Assembly: GCF_003696235.1 (NCBI RefSeq)
Contig: NZ_RFFJ01000022.1
Location: forward strand, 1-46,844
DNA length: 46,844 nucleotides
Source: Streptomyces triticirhizae
Lineage (GTDB): Bacteria; Actinomycetota; Actinomycetes; Streptomycetales; Streptomycetaceae
Reading direction: 5' to 3'
Part shown: positions 23,703 through 29,881 of the stretch, in pieces
How positions within the stretch are numbered: the first letter of the stretch is position 1
Layout of the letters: each line of letters opens with the position of its first letter
Translations under genes and position numbers: made by a program
The notes under the pieces: generated by a model
Seen by the model: the letters and a program-made list of their open reading frames with translations, nothing else
Told to the model about the DNA's origin: nothing
Database searches by the model: none

Positions 23703-24101
23703 ATGACGCGTGGACAGAGCATCCCCGTCGCCCTCACCGCCGGCGCGCTCACGCTGGCGCTGGTCTCCTGTGGCGGCGACGACGGCGACAACAGCGACGA
23801 GACCAGAGAAGTACTTCAGTACTCGGTGGCCAACGAGGAGTTAGACGCCGGCCGGGTCGACCTCCTCATGGACGACGCCGGCCCCCCGCACGCGATGGCC
23901 GCCATCGGCCACTACGCCGCCGGCCTCGACGCCTCGACGGACGTCACCATCACCGTCTACCGCGACGAGGGGCTGTCCGTCGTCATCTGCGAGGCGGCGT
24001 GGCCGGACTTCAAGACCAACATCAACTGCCCCGACGAGACCAACAACGAGATCGACGGGTCGATCAACGACGACATCGACGGCTCGATCAACAGCGGCTG
24101 A
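23703..24101 (+). CDS. Small secreted lipoprotein of unknown function
   Basis: A 132-residue protein with a signal peptide (LTAGALTLALVSC) ending in a lipobox Cys at residue 23, followed by the acidic linker GGDDGDNSDE. The mature part has two Cys (VVICEAAW and NINCPDE) that could form a disulfide, and an Asn/Asp-rich tail with a repeated DGSIN unit. No named family recognised. The start lies close to the divergent DinB gene and has only a weak ribosome-binding site (GGACGG). Expected to be lipid-anchored outside the membrane. Confidence 0.7.
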   Translation: MTRGQSIPVALTAGALTLALVSCGGDDGDNSDETREVLQYSVANEELDAGRVDLLMDDAGPPHAMAAIGHYAAGLDASTDVTITVYRDEGLSVVICEAAWPDFKTNINCPDETNNEIDGSINDDIDGSINSG

Positions 24102-24219
24102 GCCGGGCGGTCGTCGGCGGGCCCGGGGGCGGGCGGGGAGAACGCGGTGGAGCGGTCGCCCGGGACGGTCTAGAGTTCCCGGGTTCCGATCGATCGCGTG
24201 ACCAGATGAGGTGTGTTTG

Positions 24220-24342
24220 ATGACGGCCCGTGCAGCGGCGGTCGGCTTCGGTCGGCTGACCCACGTAGACCCCATGACCTCATCGAACGCAGGGAACACC
24301 GCTCGTGGATCTGCCACGCATCTTCACCATTCGCGAAAGTAA
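24220..24342 (+). CDS. Possible 40-residue leader ORF overlapping the methyltransferase start
   Basis: ATG 24220 is preceded by GAGG about eight bases upstream and encodes 40 residues (beginning MTARAAAVGFGRLTHVDPM) that end at TAA 24340-24342, inside the start of the methyltransferase gene in another frame. The methyltransferase GTG itself has only AGGGA about nine bases upstream, so coupling is possible. No recognisable family; this may be chance. Confidence 0.2.
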   Translation: MTARAAAVGFGRLTHVDPMTSSNAGNTARGSATHLHHSRK

Positions 24343-25051
24343 CCACCGCATCCACAATCCGTTCACCCCCGGCAAGCTCGCCGACCTCGGCGAGGCGCTG
24401 CGGCTGGCGCCCGGGGCCCGCCTGCTCGACCTCGCCAGCGGCTCGGGCGAGATGCTGTGCACCTGGGCCCGCGACCACGGCATCACCGGGACCGGGGTGG
24501 ACATCAGCACGGCGTTCACCGAGCAGGCCCGCGCCCGCGCCGTCGAACTCGGGGTCGCCGACCGGGTGGCCTTCGTCCACGGCGACGCCGCCGGCCATGT
24601 CGCGGACGAGCCCGTCGACCTCGCCGCCTGCGTCGGGGCCACCTGGATCGGGAACGGCGTGGCCGGCACCGTCGAACTGCTGGCCAGGAGCCTGAAGCCC
24701 GGCGGGCTGACGCTGATCGGCGAGCCGTACTGGCGCCGGGAGGTGCCGGACCAGGAGACCCTCGACGGCTGCCTCAGCGGCGCCGCGAACGACTTCCTGC
24801 TCCTGCCGGAGCTGGTCGAGCGGTTCGGCGCACTCGGGTACGACGTCGTGGAGATGGTGCTGGCCGACCAGGACAGCTGGGACCGGTACCAGGCGGCGCA
24901 GTGGCTCACCATGCGCCGCTGGCTCGACGCCCACCCCGACGACGAGCTGGCCGCCGAGGTGCGGGCCGAACTCACCGCCGAGCCGGCGCGGTACGCGCGG
25001 TACCAGCGCGAGTACCTGGGCTGGGGAGTCTTCGCGCTGATGGCCCGCTGA
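24305..25051 (+). CDS. Class I SAM-dependent methyltransferase
   Basis: A 248-residue protein with a Rossmann methyltransferase core: ARLLDLASGSGEMLCTWA is motif I (SAM binding), GTGVDISTAFTEQAR is motif II, and LKPGGLTLIGEPYW corresponds to motif III/post-III. Substrate unknown; the Trp/Tyr-rich C-terminus (WDRYQAAQWLTMRRWL, ARYQREYLGWG) probably covers the active site. GTG 24305 was chosen; a strong hairpin follows the stop. It stands alone between a lipoprotein gene and a convergent small gene. Confidence 0.85.
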   Translation: MDLPRIFTIRESNHRIHNPFTPGKLADLGEALRLAPGARLLDLASGSGEMLCTWARDHGITGTGVDISTAFTEQARARAVELGVADRVAFVHGDAAGHVADEPVDLAACVGATWIGNGVAGTVELLARSLKPGGLTLIGEPYWRREVPDQETLDGCLSGAANDFLLLPELVERFGALGYDVVEMVLADQDSWDRYQAAQWLTMRRWLDAHPDDELAAEVRAELTAEPARYARYQREYLGWGVFALMAR

Positions 25052-25066
25052 GGGCCGACCGGAGGC

Positions 25067-25099
25067 CCGGCCGGGCGGCCCAGGTGGCCGCCCGGCCGG
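25067..25099. terminator. Perfect 14-bp hairpin between convergent genes
   Basis: CCGGCCGGGCGGCC (25067-25080), a five-base loop and GGCCGCCCGGCCGG (25086-25099) form a perfect 14-bp stem between the methyltransferase stop and the stop of the small minus-strand gene. A bidirectional terminator is very likely. Confidence 0.75.
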
Positions 25100-25111
25100 T
25101 GGCCGGCTGCT

Positions 25112-25327
25112 TCAGGACGTCGGGAGGTCCGTGGTGGCGGGCTTCGGGTCGGGAAGTCGGTTGCCACGGAAGGCGCCCGTCAGGACGTCCAGGAACGTCG
25201 GGTTGAGGCCGACATCGACCACCCTGATGTTGTGCGGGCCGGCGACCTTCGCCAACTCCCCGACCAGGCCCAGTGGGTCGTCTCCGTCGTAGGCCAAGTC
25301 CACGTCGTCGTCGTGCAGATAGATCAT
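25112..25327 (-). CDS. Small acidic protein of unknown function
   Basis: A 71-residue protein starting at ATG 25327 (GAGGAGG about 13 bases and GGAAG about six bases upstream; an in-frame GTG at 25330 is an equal alternative). It begins MIYLHDDDVDLAYDGDDPLG and continues with GELAKVAGPHNIRVVDVGL. A short alpha/beta segment seems likely. No signal peptide, no named family recognised. It is divergent from the XRE regulator gene. Confidence 0.6.
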   Translation of the reverse strand: MIYLHDDDVDLAYDGDDPLGLVGELAKVAGPHNIRVVDVGLNPTFLDVLTGAFRGNRLPDPKPATTDLPTS

Positions 25328-25498
25328 CACGGGCTTCCGCCTCCTCGTTGGGGTGGTTTTCCGACAGAACACCAGACGCGGCGGGGGTCATGGGAGTACG
25401 AAGAGGGCACCGTCATAGGAACTACCTGCGGAGACAGCGTGCCCAGACAGAAGAAGCGCAGGTCAAACGGCCCGGACGAACCGTCGGACCAGAGGCCG

Positions 25499-26293
25499 AT
25501 GAATGATCTCGAATACCTCGGTGGTGAACTCCGGGAGGCCCGGATGAAGCGGAACCTGACGCAGCGGAGGTTCAGCCAGGCCACCGGTTTCTCGCAGAGC
25601 TATGTCTCGAAGGTCGAGTTGGGCGTGATCGTGCCCTCGGCCGAGTACGCGAAGAAGTGCGATCTCGTTCTCGGGACGGACGGCATGTTCCAGCGGATGC
25701 GGAAGCGGCTTCTCGAACGGGGCCACCCGAGCTGGTTCGCGCCCTACGCCAAGATGGAGGCGGAGGCCGAGGAGATCCTTGCCTACGAACTGTGGTCGAT
25801 CCCGGGCCTGTTGCAGACGGAGGAGTACGCCAGGGCGCTCTTCCGGGCCGGCCATCCGCACCAGAGCGAGGAGTGGATCGAGCTGCGGGTCCGCAACCGG
25901 GTGGCCCGGCGGGCCACGCTGGAGGAGAGCAATCCCGCGCGTCTCTGGGCGATCGTCCACGAGGGCGCGTTGCATCCCGCCGTCGGGGGTCGGGCCGTGA
26001 TGCGGGAGCAGTTGGAGTTTCTCGCGCGGCTGACGGAGATGCCCTCGGTGAAGCTCCAGGTGCTGCCGTTCGAGGTGGGCGCCCCGCCGGCGATTCAGCC
26101 GTTCTGGCTGCTTGAGCTGCCCACCGGCCGCTCCGTGGTCTACACGGACACCGCGCTCGGCGGGCAGTTGAGCGAGGACGAGGAGCGTGTATCGTCCTGC
26201 CGCAGGGCGTTTGACCTGCTGCGGGCCGAGGCCCTGAGCCCCCGGGAGTCCATCGGGCTCATCCAGAGAATCGCGAAGGAAGTACATGGCTGA
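25499..26293 (+). CDS. Scr1-type XRE regulator (HTH plus DUF5753)
   Basis: A 264-residue protein: helix-turn-helix (LREARMKRNLTQRRFSQATG, FSQSYVSKVELG) at about residues 10-45, then the DUF5753 effector-like domain with AYELWSIPGLLQTEEYARAL and the C-terminal CRRAFDLLRAEALSPRES. Such regulators pair with DUF397 proteins as toxin-antitoxin-like modules controlling development or antibiotic production in Streptomyces. ATG 25499 has AGAGG five to six bases upstream; GTG 25439, with GGAG five bases upstream, would add a basic 20-residue extension. It overlaps the DUF397 gene by eight bases. Confidence 0.88.
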   Translation: MNDLEYLGGELREARMKRNLTQRRFSQATGFSQSYVSKVELGVIVPSAEYAKKCDLVLGTDGMFQRMRKRLLERGHPSWFAPYAKMEAEAEEILAYELWSIPGLLQTEEYARALFRAGHPHQSEEWIELRVRNRVARRATLEESNPARLWAIVHEGALHPAVGGRAVMREQLEFLARLTEMPSVKLQVLPFEVGAPPAIQPFWLLELPTGRSVVYTDTALGGQLSEDEERVSSCRRAFDLLRAEALSPRESIGLIQRIAKEVHG

Positions 26294-26520
26294 CAACGGC
26301 TGGCGCAAGTCCACCTACTCGGACAACCAGGGCGGGGCCTGCCTCGAAGTCCGGGACGACACCCCGGGCATCGTCCCCGTCCGCGACAGCAAGGTGCAGA
26401 ACGGCGACACCCTCACCATCGGTGCCGACGCCTGGACCTCCTTCCTGCACCACATCAAGCACTGAGCCATCCCGACACCCGACGGGCCGTCACCCCACCC
26501 CCCGGGGCGACGGCCCGTCG
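26196..26520 (+). repeat. Tandem duplication, copy 1 (XRE 3' end, DUF397 gene, terminator)
   Basis: This 325-bp stretch is repeated 365 bp downstream (26561-26884) with only a few substitutions and a one-base length difference in a C run. It begins at the codons for CRRAFDLLRAEAL of the XRE gene, includes the whole DUF397 gene, and ends in the hairpin. Confidence 0.9.
26286..26465 (+). CDS. DUF397 protein (copy 1)
   Basis: A 59-residue protein with the DUF397 pattern WRKSTYSDNQGGACLEV, VPVRDSKVQNG and a C-terminal WTSFLHHIKH. It starts inside the last codons of the XRE gene (eight-base overlap), so translation is coupled. DUF397 proteins act as small partners of Scr1-type regulators. It is identical to copy 2 except at a single Asn/Gly position (SDNQGG against SDGQGG). 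Confidence 0.88.
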   Translation: MADNGWRKSTYSDNQGGACLEVRDDTPGIVPVRDSKVQNGDTLTIGADAWTSFLHHIKH

Positions 26521-26521
26521 G
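26479..26521 (+). terminator. Perfect 13-bp hairpin after DUF397 copy 1
   Basis: CCGACGGGCCGTC (26479-26491) pairs with GACGGCCCGTCGG (26509-26521) across a 17-base C/G-rich loop. It would end transcription before the second DUF397 copy, so that copy may be poorly expressed. Confidence 0.75.
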
Positions 26522-26650
26522 TTCCAGCTTCCCAACGGCGCGGCGCGGGAAGGATATTGACCTGCCGCAGGGCGTTTGACCTGCTGCGGGCCGAGGCCCT
26601 GAGCCCCCGGGAGTCCATCGGGCTCATCCAGAGAATCGCGAAGGAAGTAC

Positions 26651-26830
26651 ATGGCTGACAACGGCTGGCGCAAGTCCACCTACTCCGACGGCCAGGGCGG
26701 GGCCTGCCTCGAAGTCCGGGACGACACCCCGGGCATCGTCCCCGTCCGCGACAGCAAGGTGCAGAACGGCGACACCCTCACCATCGGTGCCGACGCCTGG
26801 ACCTCCTTCCTGCACCACATCAAGCACTGA
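26651..26830 (+). CDS. DUF397 protein (copy 2)
   Basis: A 59-residue DUF397 protein, one residue different from copy 1 (Gly for Asn near residue 14). It follows an in-frame fragment of the XRE gene that lacks its own start and sits behind the terminator of copy 1. Its translation signal (AAGGAAG upstream of ATG 26651) is the same as in copy 1. It may be silent or may raise DUF397 dosage. Confidence 0.8.
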   Translation: MADNGWRKSTYSDGQGGACLEVRDDTPGIVPVRDSKVQNGDTLTIGADAWTSFLHHIKH

Positions 26831-26844
26831 GCCATCCCGACACC

Positions 26845-26884
26845 CGACGGGCCGTCACCCCACCCCCGGGGCGACGGCCCGTCG
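26845..26884 (+). terminator. Perfect 12-bp hairpin after DUF397 copy 2
   Basis: CGACGGGCCGTC (26845-26856) pairs with GACGGCCCGTCG (26873-26884) across a 16-base loop; it is the duplicate of the copy-1 hairpin with one C fewer in the loop. Confidence 0.75.
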
Positions 26885-27064
26885 CGCACGTCCCTCGCAC
26901 CCCACTGGTTCCAGTTTCCTAACAACTCGGTTACGATAACGGCGCGTTCACGACGTCGTCGTCCGCTGGTCGTCCGGGGCGGGGGAACCGATAACGCGCG
27001 CTTCCTACCGTTCCCGTGGCTCACTTTGCGCCGGTTCGTGCCGTCACACCATGGGAGAATGCGC

Positions 27065-28306
27065 GTGTCTCAGGCCAGGTTGATCGTTGTCGCCGCCCTC
27101 GCCGCCGCCGGGCTGGCCGTCGCGGCGGCGCCCACCGCACAGGCCGCCCCGGGCGAGACCCCGGAGAGCAGCGGTACCACCCCCCGCACCACGCTGGAGC
27201 AGGAGACCCAGGACGCGCTGGACGGACCGCACCCGCCGCGTTGGCCGGAGTATGTCAACGGCGGCGCCTGGCCGACGAGTCACGTCCAGGGCGTGGTCGT
27301 GGACCAGGAGAACGGCTTTGTCTACTGGTCGTTCACCCAGATGTTGGTCAAGACCGATCTGGACGGGAACGTCATCGGAACGGTCGAGGGCATCACCGGT
27401 CACCTCGGCGACATCGACCTCAACCCGCGCGACGGGCGGGTCTACGGCTCCCTGGAGTACAAGGCCGAGGAGGCGTTCTACATCGCCATCGTGGACGTCG
27501 CCCGGGTGGACCGGATCGGGATGGACGCGGAGACGGACGGGGTGCTGACCACCGTTCATCTCGCCGAGGTCGTCGAGGACTTCACCGCCGACATGAACGG
27601 GGACGGCGTCTTCGACGGCGACACCGGGGACACCCCGGACCACCGCTACGGGTGCAGCGGGATCGACGGGGTGTCGTTCGGTCCGTCGTTCGGGGCGCGT
27701 GCGGACAGCCGACAGAAGTTGATGGTCGCGTATGGCGTCTATGCCAACACCGAACGGACCGACAACGATCACCAGGTGATCCTGGAGTACGACATCCGCG
27801 ACTGGGGGCGCTACGAGCGGCCGCTGTCGGAGGCCGAGCCGCACCGCAGCGGGCCGCGCCGCGTCGACGACAAGTACTTCCTCTACACCGGCAACACCAC
27901 CTACGGCGTGCAGAACCTGGAGTACGACCGGCACACCGGCAACTGGCTGATGGCGGTCTACCCGGGCACCAAGGCGGAGTTCCCCAACTACCCGCTGTTC
28001 ATGGTGGACGGCGGCGAGCGGCCCCGGCGCGGGGAGATCGTCGGCCAGCCCGAGTACGAGCGGGGCACGCTGTTGAACCTGCTGCCGCAGGGCCGGTACG
28101 ACGAGGCCACGGACACGTGGGGCTGGGACTTCGACGGCTCCTACGGCCTGGAGTCGCTGGGCGACGGCTACTACTACGGCGCCGAGGGCCGCTCGGTCCC
28201 GGGCGAGGACCGGCCGTTGCAGGAGGGTGAGATCCACCTCTACCGCTGGACGGGCGCGACGCCGACCCCGTTCGACCCGGTGGCGGAGTCCGACAACGAC
28301 GCCTGA
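27065..28306 (+). CDS. Secreted protein of unknown function
   Basis: A 413-residue protein with a Sec-type signal peptide (LIVVAALAAAGLAVAAAPTA, cleavage near AQAAPG). The mature part contains VQGVVVDQENGFVYWSFTQM, LGDIDLNPRDGRVYGSLEY, a calcium-loop-like DMNGDGVFDGDTGD, and GTLLNLLPQGRYDEATDTWG. The spaced strand motifs (DGRVYG, NGFVYW) suggest a beta-propeller, but I do not recognise a family. GTG 27065 was preferred since GGGAG lies seven bases upstream; ATG 27059 is too close to it. Upstream DNA shares TCACTTTGCGCC with the phoX upstream region. Confidence 0.75.
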   Translation: MSQARLIVVAALAAAGLAVAAAPTAQAAPGETPESSGTTPRTTLEQETQDALDGPHPPRWPEYVNGGAWPTSHVQGVVVDQENGFVYWSFTQMLVKTDLDGNVIGTVEGITGHLGDIDLNPRDGRVYGSLEYKAEEAFYIAIVDVARVDRIGMDAETDGVLTTVHLAEVVEDFTADMNGDGVFDGDTGDTPDHRYGCSGIDGVSFGPSFGARADSRQKLMVAYGVYANTERTDNDHQVILEYDIRDWGRYERPLSEAEPHRSGPRRVDDKYFLYTGNTTYGVQNLEYDRHTGNWLMAVYPGTKAEFPNYPLFMVDGGERPRRGEIVGQPEYERGTLLNLLPQGRYDEATDTWGWDFDGSYGLESLGDGYYYGAEGRSVPGEDRPLQEGEIHLYRWTGATPTPFDPVAESDNDA

Positions 28307-28318
28307 GCGGGCGGGAGT

Positions 28319-29524
28319 TCACTCCCGCAAGGTGACGGCGGGAACGGGGTGCGCGGGACCGCCCAGCCAGGGCCGCTGCGCCCCGTCCGCCGTCACGGTC
28401 AGGCCGAACGAGGTCAACGGCGGCGAGCCGACCGCCCGCCACCACTCCAGCGCGCGCACGACCTCCTCCCACAGCCGCCGTGCCCCCGACTGGTAGACGG
28501 TGGCCCGCTCCCCCTCGGGCCGGAACACGACCGAGGCCCAGGCCCGCGAGCCGGCGGTCCGGTCGAAGAACCAGACGGTGGTGACCCCGTCGCGTTCGTT
28601 GACCAGATGGGTGCAGTCGGGCACCAGCAGGCCCAGGATGAACGTGGTGCCGTCATACCTGTTCGCCGCCCCCAGCTCCGCCGAGGTCAGGGATGTGGTG
28701 GAGACGTCAGCGTCCCCGGGGTACTCCTGGACATGGTGCTCGAAAAGGTCCCAGTCAAGCCGCTGGGCGCGGAGCTTCATGAACTCCACCCAGTCCAGGA
28801 AAGGGCCGCTGGCACCGCCGTCCTCGGCGACGGTCAGCCGCACCAGGGCGTCCTCGTGGCCGAAGTGGGTACCCCAGGGGCCGACGATCAGGCCGCCGGG
28901 ACGGGTCTGTTCCAGCCAGGCGACGGGGACCTCCCGCACGCCGGCCGTGGCGATGATCCGGTCGTAGGGCGCGCCCTTCGGCCAGCCGTCCCGGCCGTCG
29001 CAACAGATCACCTCGGGGTGCAGGCCGGCACCCTGGAGGGCCGGGCGCGCACGGGTCGCCACGGCCTCGTCGATCTCGACCGTCACCACGCGCTCGTCGC
29101 CGAGACGCGCGGCCAGCAGACCGGCGTTCCACCCGGTTCCGGTGCCGATCTCCAGCACGCGGGCACCGGGGAAGACCTCCAGGGCGGCCAGCATCCGCGT
29201 GACCACGGACGGCATACTCGCCGAACTGGTCGGCGCGCGGCCGGGATCGGGGCCCTCGTGCGCGCCGTCGTCCCACTGGGTGGTCACGGGGACGTTCGCA
29301 TGGGCGACGCGCTCCCAGTCGGCCGGATCGGTCCGCCGATCCACCGCCTGGTTGGTGCTGGTCCGCATGTCGTGGGCCCAGATCAGCTCGGGCAGGAACG
29401 CCGCGCGCGGCGCCGCCTCGAACGCCGGAACCCAGTCGTCGGTCAGCTGGCCGTGCTCGCGGAGGAACCGCGTCAGCTCCACGTGAGCGCTGACGCGGCC
29501 CTCCTGGTCATGCCCCGTCGTCAC
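28319..29524 (-). CDS. PIMT-like O-methyltransferase coupled to a small peptide gene
   Basis: A 401-residue protein related to protein-L-isoaspartate O-methyltransferase. It has SSASMPSVVTRML (catalytic Ser region), motif I VLEIGTGTGWNAGLLAARL at about residues 123-141, VTVEIDEAVA, and the PIMT segment CDGRDGWPKGAPYDRIIATA. A further 150-residue C-terminal domain is absent from housekeeping PIMT (about 220 residues) but typical of the PIMT-like enzymes in RiPP clusters (FxLD lanthipeptides, imiditides), which methylate Asp to give aspartimide or isoaspartate. GTG 29524 overlaps the stop of a 42-residue peptide gene by four bases. No lanthipeptide synthetase or ATP-grasp gene is adjacent. Confidence 0.85.
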   Translation of the reverse strand: MTTGHDQEGRVSAHVELTRFLREHGQLTDDWVPAFEAAPRAAFLPELIWAHDMRTSTNQAVDRRTDPADWERVAHANVPVTTQWDDGAHEGPDPGRAPTSSASMPSVVTRMLAALEVFPGARVLEIGTGTGWNAGLLAARLGDERVVTVEIDEAVATRARPALQGAGLHPEVICCDGRDGWPKGAPYDRIIATAGVREVPVAWLEQTRPGGLIVGPWGTHFGHEDALVRLTVAEDGGASGPFLDWVEFMKLRAQRLDWDLFEHHVQEYPGDADVSTTSLTSAELGAANRYDGTTFILGLLVPDCTHLVNERDGVTTVWFFDRTAGSRAWASVVFRPEGERATVYQSGARRLWEEVVRALEWWRAVGSPPLTSFGLTVTADGAQRPWLGGPAHPVPAVTLRE

Positions 29525-29649
29525 TTGCGGTGCTCTCCACTACCCTCCGGCGCCCCGCCGTCAGGTGAGGGTGGGGCGGGTTCGAACGGCTTGCCAGGCA
29601 GCGCGTCGCCGGACTCGTTGTCGTGGTCGGGCTTTTCGTGCTTCCCCAT
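29521..29649 (-). CDS. 42-residue peptide, candidate substrate of the adjacent methyltransferase
   Basis: ATG 29649 has a strong ribosome-binding site (GGAGGGG, six bases upstream) and encodes 42 residues beginning MGKHEKPDHDNESGDALPGK. The peptide is charged and Pro/Gly-rich, has no Cys or signal peptide, and ends in GEHRK. An Asp-Gly pair at residues 30-31 (SPDGGAPEG) is the kind of site where PIMT-type enzymes drive aspartimide formation. Its stop overlaps the methyltransferase start (GTGA), a coupling expected for an enzyme and its precursor. Precursor status is inference. Confidence 0.6.
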   Translation of the reverse strand: MGKHEKPDHDNESGDALPGKPFEPAPPSPDGGAPEGSGEHRK

Positions 29650-29881
29650 GGTGTCCCCTCCGGTGCTGACGGTCCATCCGCCGTCGCGCGTTGACGTCGG
29701 GGAAACCCTGTCCGCGCCGACCGACCCCATGCACGGGCGTGCCCCCGTTCACCCCAACGGGGAAGCCGCCGCACGTGCGACGGCCGGGGCCCGGGGCAAC
29801 TCGCCCCGAGACCCCGGCCGTTGAGGGGCCCGCGCGCCGGGCGCGCCAGCGTGGCCGCCCCCGAGACCCGCGCGGGCAGCG

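Larger units (their letters stand above)
26561..26884 (+). repeat. Tandem duplication, copy 2 (XRE fragment, DUF397 gene, terminator)
   Basis: Near-identical to 26196-26520. It carries only the last 32 codons of the XRE gene, so the regulator is not duplicated as a whole. The DNA after each copy shares GGTTCCAG and AACGGCGCG blocks in order, suggesting the duplication unit was longer and copy 1 lost pieces of its tail. Confidence 0.9.
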
